From: an uncultured Bacilli bacterium
Lineage (GTDB): Bacteria > Bacillota_I > Bacilli_A > RF39 > UBA660
DNA length: 8,202 nt
Assembly: GCA_944372725.1 (NCBI GenBank)
Contig: CALWAA010000044.1
Location: 1 to 8,202 of the forward strand
Reading direction: 5' to 3'
Positions within the stretch are counted from its first letter, which is position 1. The number at the start of each line of letters is the position of its first letter. The notes under the pieces were generated by a model. That model was not told the DNA's origin, ran no database searches, and was given only the letters and a program-made list of their open reading frames with translations. This document shows positions 1 through 6,993 of the stretch, in pieces. The position numbers and the translations under genes are program-made.

Positions 1-158
1 CTGGCGTGTTCTTTGTGAATTCGAATGGCCATCTTAGTTGGATCCTCGTGAATAGCGAGTATGGTGTGCGCCCAGTAATTAATTTAAAAAGTGATGTCAC
101 AATTACTTCGGGTGATGGAACAGCTGATGACCCATATGTTGTAGTTGGCGCTGAATAA
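1..158 (+). CDS. C-terminal fragment of a surface protein (RPVINL-type module), truncated at the contig edge
   Basis: The reading frame is open from base 3 to a TAA at 156-158 and gives 51 residues with no start in view, so the gene continues upstream. The end of the protein (FFVNSNGHL, then GVRPVINL, then GDGTADDPYVV) aligns with the C-terminus of the complete gene at 335-1552 (FLVNEKGEL, FRPVISL, GSGTIDNPYTV), so the two are tandem paralogues. The module resembles, from memory, the DUF6273-like C-terminal domain of surface proteins in uncultured Firmicutes; its function is unknown. I counted 68 G/C in 158 bases (43%), against 31 of 112 (28%) in the matching end of the neighbour (1441-1552), so the base composition differs clearly. 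A hairpin terminator follows at 271. The coding call is firm; the function is not known. Confidence 0.85.
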   Translation, partial: GVFFVNSNGHLSWILVNSEYGVRPVINLKSDVTITSGDGTADDPYVVVGAE

Positions 159-163
159 TTTAT

Positions 164-266
164 CTTGCCCATATAGCTACAAATTATATTTCATTATTCG
201 ACTATATTTTATATTATATATTATTCTATTATTTATATTTCAAATTCCATATTATATATGGGCAAG
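164..266. repeat. 12-bp perfect inverted repeat around a 79-nt AT-rich spacer
   Basis: CTTGCCCATATA at 164-175 is exactly repeated in reverse complement as TATATGGGCAAG at 255-266. The spacer 176-254 is almost entirely A/T. The two arms hold the main GC clusters of this intergenic region, so they stand out from the background. The right arm lies 4 nt before the terminator hairpin at 271. It could form a long-looped RNA hairpin, bind a dimeric protein at two sites, or flank an invertible segment. The sequence alone does not decide between these. Confidence 0.6.
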
Positions 267-270
267 TTAT

Positions 271-300
271 AGCAAGAAATCCTTTACTTTCTTGCTTTTT
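271..300 (+). terminator. Intrinsic terminator after the truncated surface-protein gene
   Basis: AGCAAGAAA (271-279) pairs perfectly with TTTCTTGCT (288-296) around an 8-nt loop, and the T run reaches position 300. It ends the transcript of the fragment gene and separates it from the paralogue starting at 335. Confidence 0.85.
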
Positions 301-311
301 AATTATATAAT
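283..311 (+). promoter_or_regulatory. Probable sigma-A promoter for the surface protein at 335
   Basis: A perfect -10 TATAAT lies at 306-311, and a weak -35 TTTACT at 283-288 is spaced by exactly 17 nt. Transcription would start near 318, just before the ribosome binding site AAGGG at 321-325. The -35 falls in the loop and 3' arm of the preceding terminator, so terminator and promoter overlap. AT-rich sequence yields chance matches, but the position fits the gene. Confidence 0.5.
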
Positions 312-334
312 TTTAATATAAAGGGTTGAAGAAA

Positions 335-1552
335 ATGAGATTAGTTTACAAAAGAAGTTTAACGTTTATTGCTTTATTAATTATTGTGATTGCTTGTATT
401 GGGATTGGTTATCTTTTTTATGATAAAGTAATTCATCCCGAAACGGATGTAGCAGTCATTGATGAACTTTCGGTTAATTATTTAGATGGTTCTTCAGTTA
501 TTAGTGATGGACAATATCGCTTTTCAGTTACTAATAATGGTAGTACTGATGTAAATTATCGTATTACACTTACAGATATTAAAGGGATGAGTGAAGATGT
601 AACTTATACGCTAACATCTAGCAATGCTAATATTACAAGTGAAGAAAAACATTTAGAAGATGGACAAAATATCGTTTTAGATAATATTTTGATTGGTACC
701 TCTGATACGCAAAACTTTACTTTAAAAGTTACGAATAATACAAGTACTACTTTTAGGATAAATGTTGATAAGACTCAAGATGTAGAAGAATATTTTTATA
801 TGACACTTTTAAATCAAAATGAAATTAAGGAAGCATCTACTTTAGTTGGGGAAGAAATAAGCACAGAAGACGAAGGTTTAATATCGTCTAGCGATGATGA
901 TGGAACAACTTATTATTTTAGAGGAAGTGCAATAAATAATTATGTATCATTTGCTGGACTTACTTGGCGAATTGTTCGTATTAATGGGGATGGAACGGTT
1001 CGGCTTGTACTAAATGATACTGCCGAAACTCTTGCTAATTATAATACGGAAAATGAAGATTATGAAACATTTAATCAGACCGATTTATTTACGAGTTTAA
1101 CTACTTATTATGATAGTACTTTAAGTAGTTATGATAAATATATTGCTAATACAAGATTTTGCAGTGAATCAGGAAAAACAGAGAATACTTATAATGCTTA
1201 TACCAGAATTGTAACAGATAAGATTCCTACTTTTAATTGCTTAGGCGAAAGATACACAAGTAAAATTGGCCTTTTAAGTGTGGATGAAATTGTTTTTGCT
1301 GGGGCTCTTTACGGGAAAGAAAATACGGATTATTATTTATATAATGAAGAAATAGAAAATTTATGGTGGACTAGTTCTTTATCAAAGAGTGATGAGGAAC
1401 ACTTTTATCCATTCTTAGTAAATGAAAAGGGTGAATTAGTTGATAATATTAATGGCTCTTTATATCGTAATTTTAGACCGGTTATTAGTTTAAATAGAAA
1501 TGTTATAGTTACTGGTAGTGGTACAATTGATAATCCTTATACTGTCAACTAG
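335..1552 (+). CDS. Membrane-anchored surface protein with beta-rich region and DUF6273-like C-terminal module
   Basis: I place the start at ATG 335 (405 aa). AAGGG at 321-325 sits 9 nt before it, whereas the in-frame TTG at 326 abuts that site and is too close. Residues 1-7 are basic (RLVYKR) and residues 8-29 form a hydrophobic segment, suggesting a signal anchor with the rest outside the cell. VIAC at 18-21 loosely fits a lipobox, but the hydrophobic stretch continues beyond the Cys, so an uncleaved anchor is more likely. Residues about 40-146 are rich in alternating beta-like sequence with Asn/Thr/Ser (FSVTNNGSTDVNY, FTLKVTNNTSTTF). Residues about 190-405 hold GLTWRIVRINGDGTVRLVL (208-226), two cysteines (C276, C302) that could form a disulphide, and RPVISL (381-386). 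The C-terminus matches the truncated paralogue at 1-158. The organisation suggests a cell-surface adhesin or structural protein; the ligand is unknown. No sortase signal is present. Confidence 0.85.
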   Translation: MRLVYKRSLTFIALLIIVIACIGIGYLFYDKVIHPETDVAVIDELSVNYLDGSSVISDGQYRFSVTNNGSTDVNYRITLTDIKGMSEDVTYTLTSSNANITSEEKHLEDGQNIVLDNILIGTSDTQNFTLKVTNNTSTTFRINVDKTQDVEEYFYMTLLNQNEIKEASTLVGEEISTEDEGLISSSDDDGTTYYFRGSAINNYVSFAGLTWRIVRINGDGTVRLVLNDTAETLANYNTENEDYETFNQTDLFTSLTTYYDSTLSSYDKYIANTRFCSESGKTENTYNAYTRIVTDKIPTFNCLGERYTSKIGLLSVDEIVFAGALYGKENTDYYLYNEEIENLWWTSSLSKSDEEHFYPFLVNEKGELVDNINGSLYRNFRPVISLNRNVIVTGSGTIDNPYTVN

Positions 1553-1583
1553 CGTCAATTAAATGAAAAATGAATGTAAATGT

Positions 1584-1615
1584 AAAAATGCCTCTTTATT
1601 AATTGGCATTTTTTT
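1584..1615 (+). terminator. Intrinsic terminator after the surface-protein gene
   Basis: AAAAATGCC (1584-1592) pairs with GGCATTTTT (1605-1613) around a 12-nt loop, with seven consecutive T at 1609-1615. It starts 32 nt after the stop codon. Confidence 0.85.
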
Positions 1616-1623
1616 GATAGAAT
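1595..1623 (+). promoter_or_regulatory. Tentative promoter for the five-gene operon
   Basis: TAGAAT at 1618-1623 (5 of 6 matches to TATAAT) has a weak TTTATT 17 nt upstream at 1595-1600. It would start transcription near 1630, at the edge of the ribosome binding site of the gene at 1644. It overlaps the upstream terminator, as the promoter of the previous gene does. Readthrough from upstream is the alternative. Confidence 0.3.
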
Positions 1624-1643
1624 AATGTTGTGGTGATATTATT

Positions 1644-2171
1644 ATGCAAATTATTAATGACACTTTAAGCTTTTTAAAAACACTTTCTTTTGTAGATGTA
1701 GTTTTCTTTTTCGCAGTCTTAGCTCTTATGTTATTAGTAATTGTTTTAATATATTTTCTAAGAGAAAATCATATTGAAGAAGATAATAATATCACTTTCA
1801 AAAAAGATATTTTAAATAAAAAAATAGATGAAGCTAGTAATAGTGAAATGGATAGTTTAAAAGAGATTACTGAAGCATTAGAAAATGCCGAACCTAGTGC
1901 AGTTAATCTAAATAAATATGAAGAAGAACAAGAAGAAAGAGCTATTATTAGTTATGATGAATTATTAAAGCGTAAAAATGATTTTGCGATTAATTATTCT
2001 GAAGAAGAAAACTTAGATGAAGATTTGACGGTCAAAAAGGTTGATTTAGATAATTTAGTAAATTCTACTAGTGTAGAAGTAAGACCAGAAATTAAAGTTT
2101 CCGTCATATCTTATGAGAAAGAAGAAGCTTTTTTAGAAGCACTAAAAGAATTACAACAACGACTTAATTAA
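1644..2171 (+). CDS. Single-pass membrane protein with acidic cytosolic tail, function unknown
   Basis: This 175-aa protein starts at ATG 1644, 6 nt after GGTGAT (1632-1637). Residues 17-39 form one strongly hydrophobic helix (VDVVFFFAVLALMLLVIVLIY), with a short N-terminal tail. Residues 40-175 are polar and dominated by Glu, Asp and Lys, with probable coiled-coil or disordered stretches (about 55-82 and 92-120). A short hydrophobic-acidic motif ISYDELLKR at 102-110 and a helical C-terminus FLEALKELQQRL (163-174) look like peptide-type protein interaction segments. I do not recognise the family. The layout, a single anchor plus a long charged tail, fits a membrane scaffold or division- or envelope-associated adaptor, but that is inference only. 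It is the first gene of a run in which mtaB follows after 20 nt. Confidence 0.8.
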   Translation: MQIINDTLSFLKTLSFVDVVFFFAVLALMLLVIVLIYFLRENHIEEDNNITFKKDILNKKIDEASNSEMDSLKEITEALENAEPSAVNLNKYEEEQEERAIISYDELLKRKNDFAINYSEEENLDEDLTVKKVDLDNLVNSTSVEVRPEIKVSVISYEKEEAFLEALKELQQRLN

Positions 2172-2191
2172 AGAAAGTTCAGGGGATGGAA

Positions 2192-3484
2192 ATGAAATTT
2201 AATATTATTACCTTAGGATGTAAAGTAAATGCCTATGAAAGTGAATTCATGCTCGAGAATCTACTTCGTTCTGGGTATTTTTTTGATAAAGAAAATCCGG
2301 ATATTATTATTATTAATACTTGTAGTGTAACAAATATGGCTGACCGTAAATCACGGAAATTGGTTCATAAAGCTAGAAGAGAACATGAAAAAGCAATTTT
2401 GGTGGTAGTTGGTTGTAGTACTCAAAATCACGAGGAAGATTATCAAAATATGGGGATTGATATTTTGCTTGGAAATAGAGAAAAAAGTAAAATCGTTTCA
2501 ATACTTGAGGAGTACATCCATAATCATAAACCATATACTTATTTTACAAAAGAACGTTCTTTAGATTTTGAAGATATGCAAGTAGAAGAATTTACGACCC
2601 ATACAAGAGCTTTTGTTAAAGTACAGGATGGTTGTGATAATTTTTGCTCTTATTGCATCATTCCTTATGTAAGAGGTAGTATTCGTTCGAAAGATTTTAA
2701 TCAAGCAATAGAAGAAGTTAAAACTTTAGCTTCTCATGGTCATAAGGAAGTAGTGTTAACGGGAATTCATACAGGTAGTTATTCATCTAATGGTCATGAT
2801 TTAAGTGATTTAATTGAAGAAATGGCCAAGATAGAGGGATTAATACGCATTCGTATTTCTAGTATTGAAATAACGGAATTAAATGATAAATTTTTAAATT
2901 TACTTAAAAAGGAACCTAAAATAGCAAATCATTTGCATATTCCTCTTCAAAGTGGAAGTGATACTGTTTTAAAAAGAATGAATCGCAAATATGATACCAA
3001 TTATTTTCGAGAGAAAATTGCAAAAATTAGAGCGATTAGACCTGATATTTCCATTACAACGGATTGTATAGTGGGTCATCCTTATGAAACAGAAGAGTGT
3101 TTTTTAGAATATGTAGCATTTTGTCACGAAATACACTTTAGCAAACTTCATGTTTTTCCATATTCTATTAGGACAGGGACAGCATCTGCAAGTATGCCCC
3201 AAATAGATGATAAGATAAAAAAGGAAAGAACCCATCTTCTTTTAGAATTATCAAGCAAATTAGAAGAAGAATATGATAAGAAATTTATAGGCAGTACTAT
3301 GGATGTCATAACCGAAGAATATGAAGGTGAGTATACGGTTGGCTTTACATCTAACTATATTAAGGTATATTTAAAAGGAGAATATAAATTAAATCAGGTT
3401 TATGCTTGCAAACTAGAACATGTAGAAAATTTGCGAGTTTATGGTAGCGTCATCTCTTGTTTAAATGAAGAAATTAATGTATAA
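2192..3484 (+). CDS. mtaB: tRNA (N6-threonylcarbamoyladenosine(37)-C2)-methylthiotransferase MtaB
   Basis: MtaB converts t6A37 to ms2t6A37 in ANN-decoding tRNAs, using two [4Fe-4S] clusters and S-adenosylmethionine. I choose ATG 2192 (430 aa): AGGGG at 2181-2185 is 6 nt upstream, whereas the earlier ATG at 2186 touches it, and MKFNIITLGCKVN is the usual family beginning. The N-terminal methylthiotransferase domain carries its three cluster cysteines: C10 (TLGCKVN), C44 (NTCSVT) and C75 (VVGCSTQ). The radical-SAM motif CxxxCxxC is C148, C152, C155 (GCDNFCSYC), followed by IIPYVRG. A TRAM-type RNA-binding domain covers roughly residues 365-425. TLGCKVN, with Lys-Val, is the pattern of MtaB rather than MiaB or RimO. 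The length agrees with Bacillus homologues of about 450 aa. All key residues are present, so the enzyme should be active. It lies in an operon with recD2. Confidence 0.95.
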   Translation: MKFNIITLGCKVNAYESEFMLENLLRSGYFFDKENPDIIIINTCSVTNMADRKSRKLVHKARREHEKAILVVVGCSTQNHEEDYQNMGIDILLGNREKSKIVSILEEYIHNHKPYTYFTKERSLDFEDMQVEEFTTHTRAFVKVQDGCDNFCSYCIIPYVRGSIRSKDFNQAIEEVKTLASHGHKEVVLTGIHTGSYSSNGHDLSDLIEEMAKIEGLIRIRISSIEITELNDKFLNLLKKEPKIANHLHIPLQSGSDTVLKRMNRKYDTNYFREKIAKIRAIRPDISITTDCIVGHPYETEECFLEYVAFCHEIHFSKLHVFPYSIRTGTASASMPQIDDKIKKERTHLLLELSSKLEEEYDKKFIGSTMDVITEEYEGEYTVGFTSNYIKVYLKGEYKLNQVYACKLEHVENLRVYGSVISCLNEEINV

Positions 3485-3501
3485 TTAAAGTGGTGGTAAG
3501 A

Positions 3502-3981
3502 ATGGAAAAGAAATTTTTTGATTGGGCGGATGACCCAGAGTTAAATGGTAAATCGAAAGTAGTTGATATGCCTTTAACAGGTGATAAAAAAGCAGAACAA
3601 GAATTTCAAGATTTATTAGATGGGTATGAGTATGGCCGTACGGGTATGCTTCAAAAAGAAATTACTCTTCCTGGTAAACAGGTGATAGAGTATAATCCTG
3701 ATGAAGTGGGAATTGATGAGAAAGGGCGAAGATATTTTTTTGGCGATGATGGATATCGTCATTACTTAACAGAAGATAACCGCCTATATGATGTTCGAGT
3801 ATCAGAAGATGGTGTGGAAGAAGAATATACCGTTTTTAGAGGGGGAAGAGTATTTGTTTTTAAAAATCCAGAACATACTATTGGCATTACCGATGATGGC
3901 ATGGTTTATCGGTATGAAGCAGAAACAAATTCTTATGTTTATGACCCACAATTGGTTATTTTTCCAAATCAACATCGTTAA
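3502..3981 (+). CDS. Conserved-looking soluble protein between mtaB and recD2, function unknown
   Basis: The start is set at ATG 3502 (159 aa), because GGTGG at 3492-3496 lies 5 nt before it; the upstream in-frame GTG codons at 3490 and 3493 are themselves part of this ribosome binding site. There is no signal peptide or membrane segment. Residues 1-50 are charged and probably helical or flexible (EKKFFDWADDPELNGKSK). Residues about 60-155 consist of short beta-like units separated by Asp/Gly turns (DEKGRRYFFGDDGYRHYL, EDGVEEEYTVFRGGRVFVF, TDDGMVYRYEAETNSYVY), which suggests a small beta-meander or open barrel. The protein is acidic. I do not recognise a family. It sits 17 nt after mtaB and 18 nt before recD2, so it is co-transcribed with them, but this does not identify its role. 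Confidence 0.8.
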   Translation: MEKKFFDWADDPELNGKSKVVDMPLTGDKKAEQEFQDLLDGYEYGRTGMLQKEITLPGKQVIEYNPDEVGIDEKGRRYFFGDDGYRHYLTEDNRLYDVRVSEDGVEEEYTVFRGGRVFVFKNPEHTIGITDDGMVYRYEAETNSYVYDPQLVIFPNQHR

Positions 3982-3999
3982 TATTTAGGAGTAGTTAAA

Positions 4000-6204
4000 A
4001 TGGATTACATCAAAGGTAAAATCAGAAATATTATTTATCAAAATAAAGATAATGGCTACGTTGTAGCTGTTTTTCGCGTTAAAGAAACAAGCGATACAAA
4101 AATGGAAGAATATGTGGGAAAAACAGTTACAATTACCGGTACCTTTTTAGATATTAATGAGGAAGAAACTTTTATTTTATATGGCTCACCTACAAGACAT
4201 GAAAGATTTGGTTTTCAATATCAAGTTTCTTCTTATGAAAAAGAAAAAATTAGTAGTGAAGATGCTTTGGTGGAGTTTTTATCTAGTTCTTTAATTAAAG
4301 GCTGTGGGGAGAAAAGTGCTAAAAAAATTGTTGAGATTTTAGGAATGGATGCGATTGATAAAATAAAGAATGATGAACATGCATTAGATAGTGTTCCAGG
4401 GCTTACTGATAGTAAAAAAGCAAGTATCAGGGCTTCTCTACTTGAATATTCTGACGCCGATGATTCATTATTAAAATTAAAAGAGTTAGGTTTTAGTATT
4501 CCGGAAGCAACGAAAATATATAAAAAATACGGGGCATCTACAAAGTATATTATAGAAGCTAATTTATATGTTTTGACTGAAATTATGGATTTTAATAAAA
4601 TTGATGTTATTTATAGGGCTCATCATGAAGAATTAGATACGGTGCGTTTGAAGGCATGTATGTTAGAAGCCATGAGACGACTTAGCAATAATAATGGTGA
4701 TACTTATTATAAAATTGATGAGATAAAAGATGCTTTGAAAAAAGAGTTTAATTTAATTTTGGATGAAATTACTTTTGAAGAAATAATTTATAGCTTAGAA
4801 GAAGAAAATAAAATTGTTGTTGAACAAGAAATGTATTATTTGACAGAGTATTATGAAGCTGAAAAAGATATTACAGATAGTTTGTATGCACTAAATGCTA
4901 ATAATACCACTCCTTTTTGGGATTTTGATAAAGAACTAGCTAAATTAGAAGAAGAAAATAAAGTTCATTATAATGAAGACCAGAAAAATGCGATTAAAAA
5001 AGCATTGGAAAATAAAATTACGATTATTTCCGGAGGACCTGGAACTGGTAAAACAACAATTATCAATGCCATTGTCAAACTTTATATTAAAATGCATGAT
5101 TTTTCACCCATGGAAGTTCTAGCTAATATTGCCCTGTTAGCCCCAACAGGTCGAGCTAGTAAAAAAATGAGTTCTTCAACCGGACTTCCAGCGATGACCA
5201 TTCATAGATTTTTAAAATGGAATAAAGATACGGGCAATTTTGGCGTAAATGAATATCATAAAGCACAGGAAAACTTGATTATTGTGGATGAAATGAGTAT
5301 GATTGATGTTACGCTTTTTGATGCTTTATTAAAGGGAATTAAGAGTAACGTTGAGCTTATTATGGTTGGAGATGTTCATCAACTTCCATCCGTTGGACCA
5401 GGACTGATTTTAAATGATTTAATTGAATCCGATTTATTTACTTTTTGCCCTTTAGAGAAAATCTATCGGCAAAGTGAAAACTCTTATATTCCGTATCTTG
5501 CTTTAGAAATTAAAAATAAAGATTTATCGGATGATTTTCTTAGTCAAAAAGATGATTATAATTTTTTGAGTGTAGATGGGAAATACATTAAAGATATGAT
5601 TAAAAAAATATGTTTGATGAGCAAACAAAAAGGATTAAATGAAGAAGATATCCAAATTTTAGCACCCATGTATAAAGGTGAAAACGGGATTGATAATTTA
5701 AATGTTATTTTACAAGAATTATTTAATCCGAAAAGTCCTAAAAAAGAAGAAATACGTTATGGTGAGGTAGTTTACCGTGAAAACGATAAAGTATTACAAC
5801 TGCAAAATAATCCCGATAATAATGTTTTTAATGGAGATATTGGTTATATTAGGAAAATTATTCCTAAAACTAGTAAAAATAAAGATATGATTATTATTGA
5901 TTTTGAAGGGGTTAAAGTGGAATATACGAAAGAAGATTTAAACCAAATTAAACATGCTTATGCGATTACTATTCATAAAAGTCAAGGAAGTGAATTTTCT
6001 CATGTAATCTTGCCTATTACCAGAAACTACTATAAAATGCTTTATAATAAACTTATTTATACGGGTGTATCTAGAGCTAAAAAAAGCTTGGTAATTATTG
6101 GGGAAAGAGAAAGTTTTGTTATGGCCGTTCAAAATGATTATGCTTCTTCCAGAAAAACGATGCTAAAAGAGAAATTAGTGCATAAATTTATGAATATGCG
6201 TTAA
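4000..6204 (+). CDS. recD2: SF1B DNA helicase RecD2 (RecD-like, YrrC type)
   Basis: RecD2 is a 5'-3' DNA helicase that works without RecBC and acts in DNA repair and at stalled replication forks in the cytosol. The start is ATG 4000, 8 nt after TAGGAG (3986-3991). The protein is 734 aa, within the family range (about 715-800). Domains in order: an N-terminal OB-like region (about 1-78); helix-hairpin-helix repeats (GCGEKSAKKI at 101-110, VPGLTDSKKASI at 132-143); a winged-helix-like stretch (about 235-285); and the helicase core. Core motifs are all intact: Walker A GGPGTGKTT (345-353, with K351 and T352), Walker B VDEMS (D430, E431), GDVHQLPSVGPG from G457 with Q461, YRQ at 489-491 (R490), TIHKSQGSEF from T657 (the RecD-type 2B motif), and YTGVSRAKK (687-695, R692). 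The long N-terminal extension separates RecD2 from the RecD subunit of RecBCD. Confidence 0.96.
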   Translation: MDYIKGKIRNIIYQNKDNGYVVAVFRVKETSDTKMEEYVGKTVTITGTFLDINEEETFILYGSPTRHERFGFQYQVSSYEKEKISSEDALVEFLSSSLIKGCGEKSAKKIVEILGMDAIDKIKNDEHALDSVPGLTDSKKASIRASLLEYSDADDSLLKLKELGFSIPEATKIYKKYGASTKYIIEANLYVLTEIMDFNKIDVIYRAHHEELDTVRLKACMLEAMRRLSNNNGDTYYKIDEIKDALKKEFNLILDEITFEEIIYSLEEENKIVVEQEMYYLTEYYEAEKDITDSLYALNANNTTPFWDFDKELAKLEEENKVHYNEDQKNAIKKALENKITIISGGPGTGKTTIINAIVKLYIKMHDFSPMEVLANIALLAPTGRASKKMSSSTGLPAMTIHRFLKWNKDTGNFGVNEYHKAQENLIIVDEMSMIDVTLFDALLKGIKSNVELIMVGDVHQLPSVGPGLILNDLIESDLFTFCPLEKIYRQSENSYIPYLALEIKNKDLSDDFLSQKDDYNFLSVDGKYIKDMIKKICLMSKQKGLNEEDIQILAPMYKGENGIDNLNVILQELFNPKSPKKEEIRYGEVVYRENDKVLQLQNNPDNNVFNGDIGYIRKIIPKTSKNKDMIIIDFEGVKVEYTKEDLNQIKHAYAITIHKSQGSEFSHVILPITRNYYKMLYNKLIYTGVSRAKKSLVIIGERESFVMAVQNDYASSRKTMLKEKLVHKFMNMR

Positions 6205-6226
6205 TACTATTATTGAGGTGTTAGAT

Positions 6227-6382
6227 ATGAAAAAAATAATGGTTGGTAGTATTCTTGCTATGGCAGCAGGAGCAGGTATGATGGCTTATGCTTTAAATAA
6301 TAAAAGTACGAAAAAGCAGGCTACAAAACTTGTCAATAATGCTATGGAAGTAGCTAATAATAAAGTTAGTTCAATGAAATAG
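6227..6382 (+). CDS. 51-residue membrane peptide at the end of the recD2 operon
   Basis: An ATG at 6227 follows GAGGTG (6215-6220) by 6 nt and opens a 51-codon frame ending at TAG 6380-6382, 22 nt after recD2. Residues 4-22 form a short hydrophobic helix rich in Ala, Gly and Met, with an AAGAGMMA stretch suited to tight helix packing. The remainder (NNKSTKKQATKLVNN, then AMEVANNKVSSMK) is basic and probably an amphipathic helix. It looks like a small anchored protein of the YtxH-like kind in general layout, but no specific family can be assigned. Strong translation signals and a terminator hairpin that includes its stop codon support a real gene. The function is unknown. Confidence 0.75.
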   Translation: MKKIMVGSILAMAAGAGMMAYALNNKSTKKQATKLVNNAMEVANNKVSSMK

Positions 6383-6405
6383 AGAGCAATCTCTATTTTT
6401 CTTTT
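6377..6405 (+). terminator. Intrinsic terminator closing the recD2 operon
   Basis: AAATAGAGA (6377-6385) pairs perfectly with TCTCTATTT (6390-6398) around a GCAA tetraloop of the stable GNRA type, followed by a T-rich tail (TTTTTCTTTT, 6396-6405). The stop codon of the 51-aa peptide lies inside the 5' arm. Confidence 0.85.
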
Positions 6406-6409
6406 AGCA

Positions 6410-6424
6410 AAAATTACTAATTTT
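6410..6424. promoter_or_regulatory. 15-bp perfect palindrome just upstream of the DUF3298-like gene
   Basis: AAAATTA, a central C, and TAATTTT form a perfect palindrome ending one base before the ribosome binding site AAGGAGGG (6425-6432). The position between terminator and ribosome binding site would suit an operator or a hairpin that hides the site. Being all A/T apart from the centre, it could also be chance. I see no convincing promoter for the gene at 6439 in the same interval. Confidence 0.3.
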
Positions 6425-6438
6425 AAGGAGGGAATTTT

Positions 6439-6993
6439 GTGAATAATTATTTAACTATGGATTATCATATGACTTATATAGAAGAAGTAAATACCATTCA
6501 ATTAGATGATTTTATAAAAGCAAAACAAAATGAATTTTTAGGTGAAATAAAGTCCGAAAATGAAAAAGGAAGTACTTATAATGTATTAGTGGAACCTACC
6601 TTTTATCATCATATCGTTTCTGTTCATTTTGTTATTTATGCTTATACAGGTGGGGCTCATGATATTCGCTTTGATAAAGTTTATTATTATGATTTAGAGA
6701 AAAATAAAGAAATTTCTATTATGGATATCGTCAATTTTAATGATGATTTTCTAGATTTGTTAAGTTATGAAGCTTACCAATATTTAAAGAAAGAAAAGTT
6801 AGACCTTGTTTATGATGATGAATATTTGTTAAAAGATGGACTTAGTCCAACTAAAGAAAATTTTGGCTATTTAGTTTTTGAAAATAATTCTTTAAAAATA
6901 ATTTTTCCGCCATATCAAGTTGGTCCATGGAGTAGTGGCGAAATAAATGCTTTAATTCCTTATCAAATGATAGAAGATTATCTGAAAGTGTGA
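6439..6993 (+). CDS. DUF3298-like protein without signal peptide
   Basis: The 184-aa product starts at GTG 6439, set by a near-perfect Shine-Dalgarno AAGGAGGG (6425-6432) 6 nt upstream. It matches the DUF3298 pattern that I know from RsiV (anti-sigma-V, lysozyme sensor) and PdaC: TGGAHD (70-75) followed by VYYYDLEKNKEISIMDIV (81-98), an acidic helical stretch, NFGYLVFENNSLKIIF (141-156) and the closing FPPYQVGPWSSGE (156-168) before a final helix. Family members are normally extracytoplasmic and preceded by a membrane anchor and a DUF4163 region. Here the chain begins directly with MNNYLTMDYHMTYIEEV, so it has no export signal and only part of the usual N-terminal region. It is either a genuine cytosolic short form or a remnant that has lost its 5' end. 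The frame is intact, and the strong ribosome binding site favours expression. Its stop TGA also forms the TG of the next gene's promoter. Confidence 0.75.
   Translation: MNNYLTMDYHMTYIEEVNTIQLDDFIKAKQNEFLGEIKSENEKGSTYNVLVEPTFYHHIVSVHFVIYAYTGGAHDIRFDKVYYYDLEKNKEISIMDIVNFNDDFLDLLSYEAYQYLKKEKLDLVYDDEYLLKDGLSPTKENFGYLVFENNSLKIIFPPYQVGPWSSGEINALIPYQMIEDYLKV

Noticed and set aside
17..45. GAATTC, TGGCCA and GGATCC sites close together, like a cloning polylinker
   Set aside because: The bases are in frame within a protein end that aligns with the neighbouring paralogue, so they are genuine coding sequence.
326..334. TTG at 326 as the start of the surface protein
   Set aside because: The ribosome binding site AAGGG ends at 325, leaving no spacing; ATG 335 has 9 nt.
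1614..1642. TTGATA with TATTAT 17 nt downstream as a promoter for the gene at 1644
   Set aside because: It would start transcription after the ATG and lose the ribosome binding site.
3788..3988. 66-codon frame overlapping the gene at 3502
   Set aside because: It lies in another frame of a well-supported gene, has no ribosome binding site and shows an unnatural Met/Ile/Phe-rich composition.
4795..4962. Identical 18-nt direct repeats exactly 150 bp apart in recD2 (4795-4812 and 4945-4962)
   Set aside because: Both encode LEEENK in charged helices; the simple Glu/Asn/Lys codon content explains the match.
5938..6132. 64-codon minus-strand frame inside recD2
   Set aside because: It is a shadow of the conserved helicase motifs on the opposite strand, with no expression signals.
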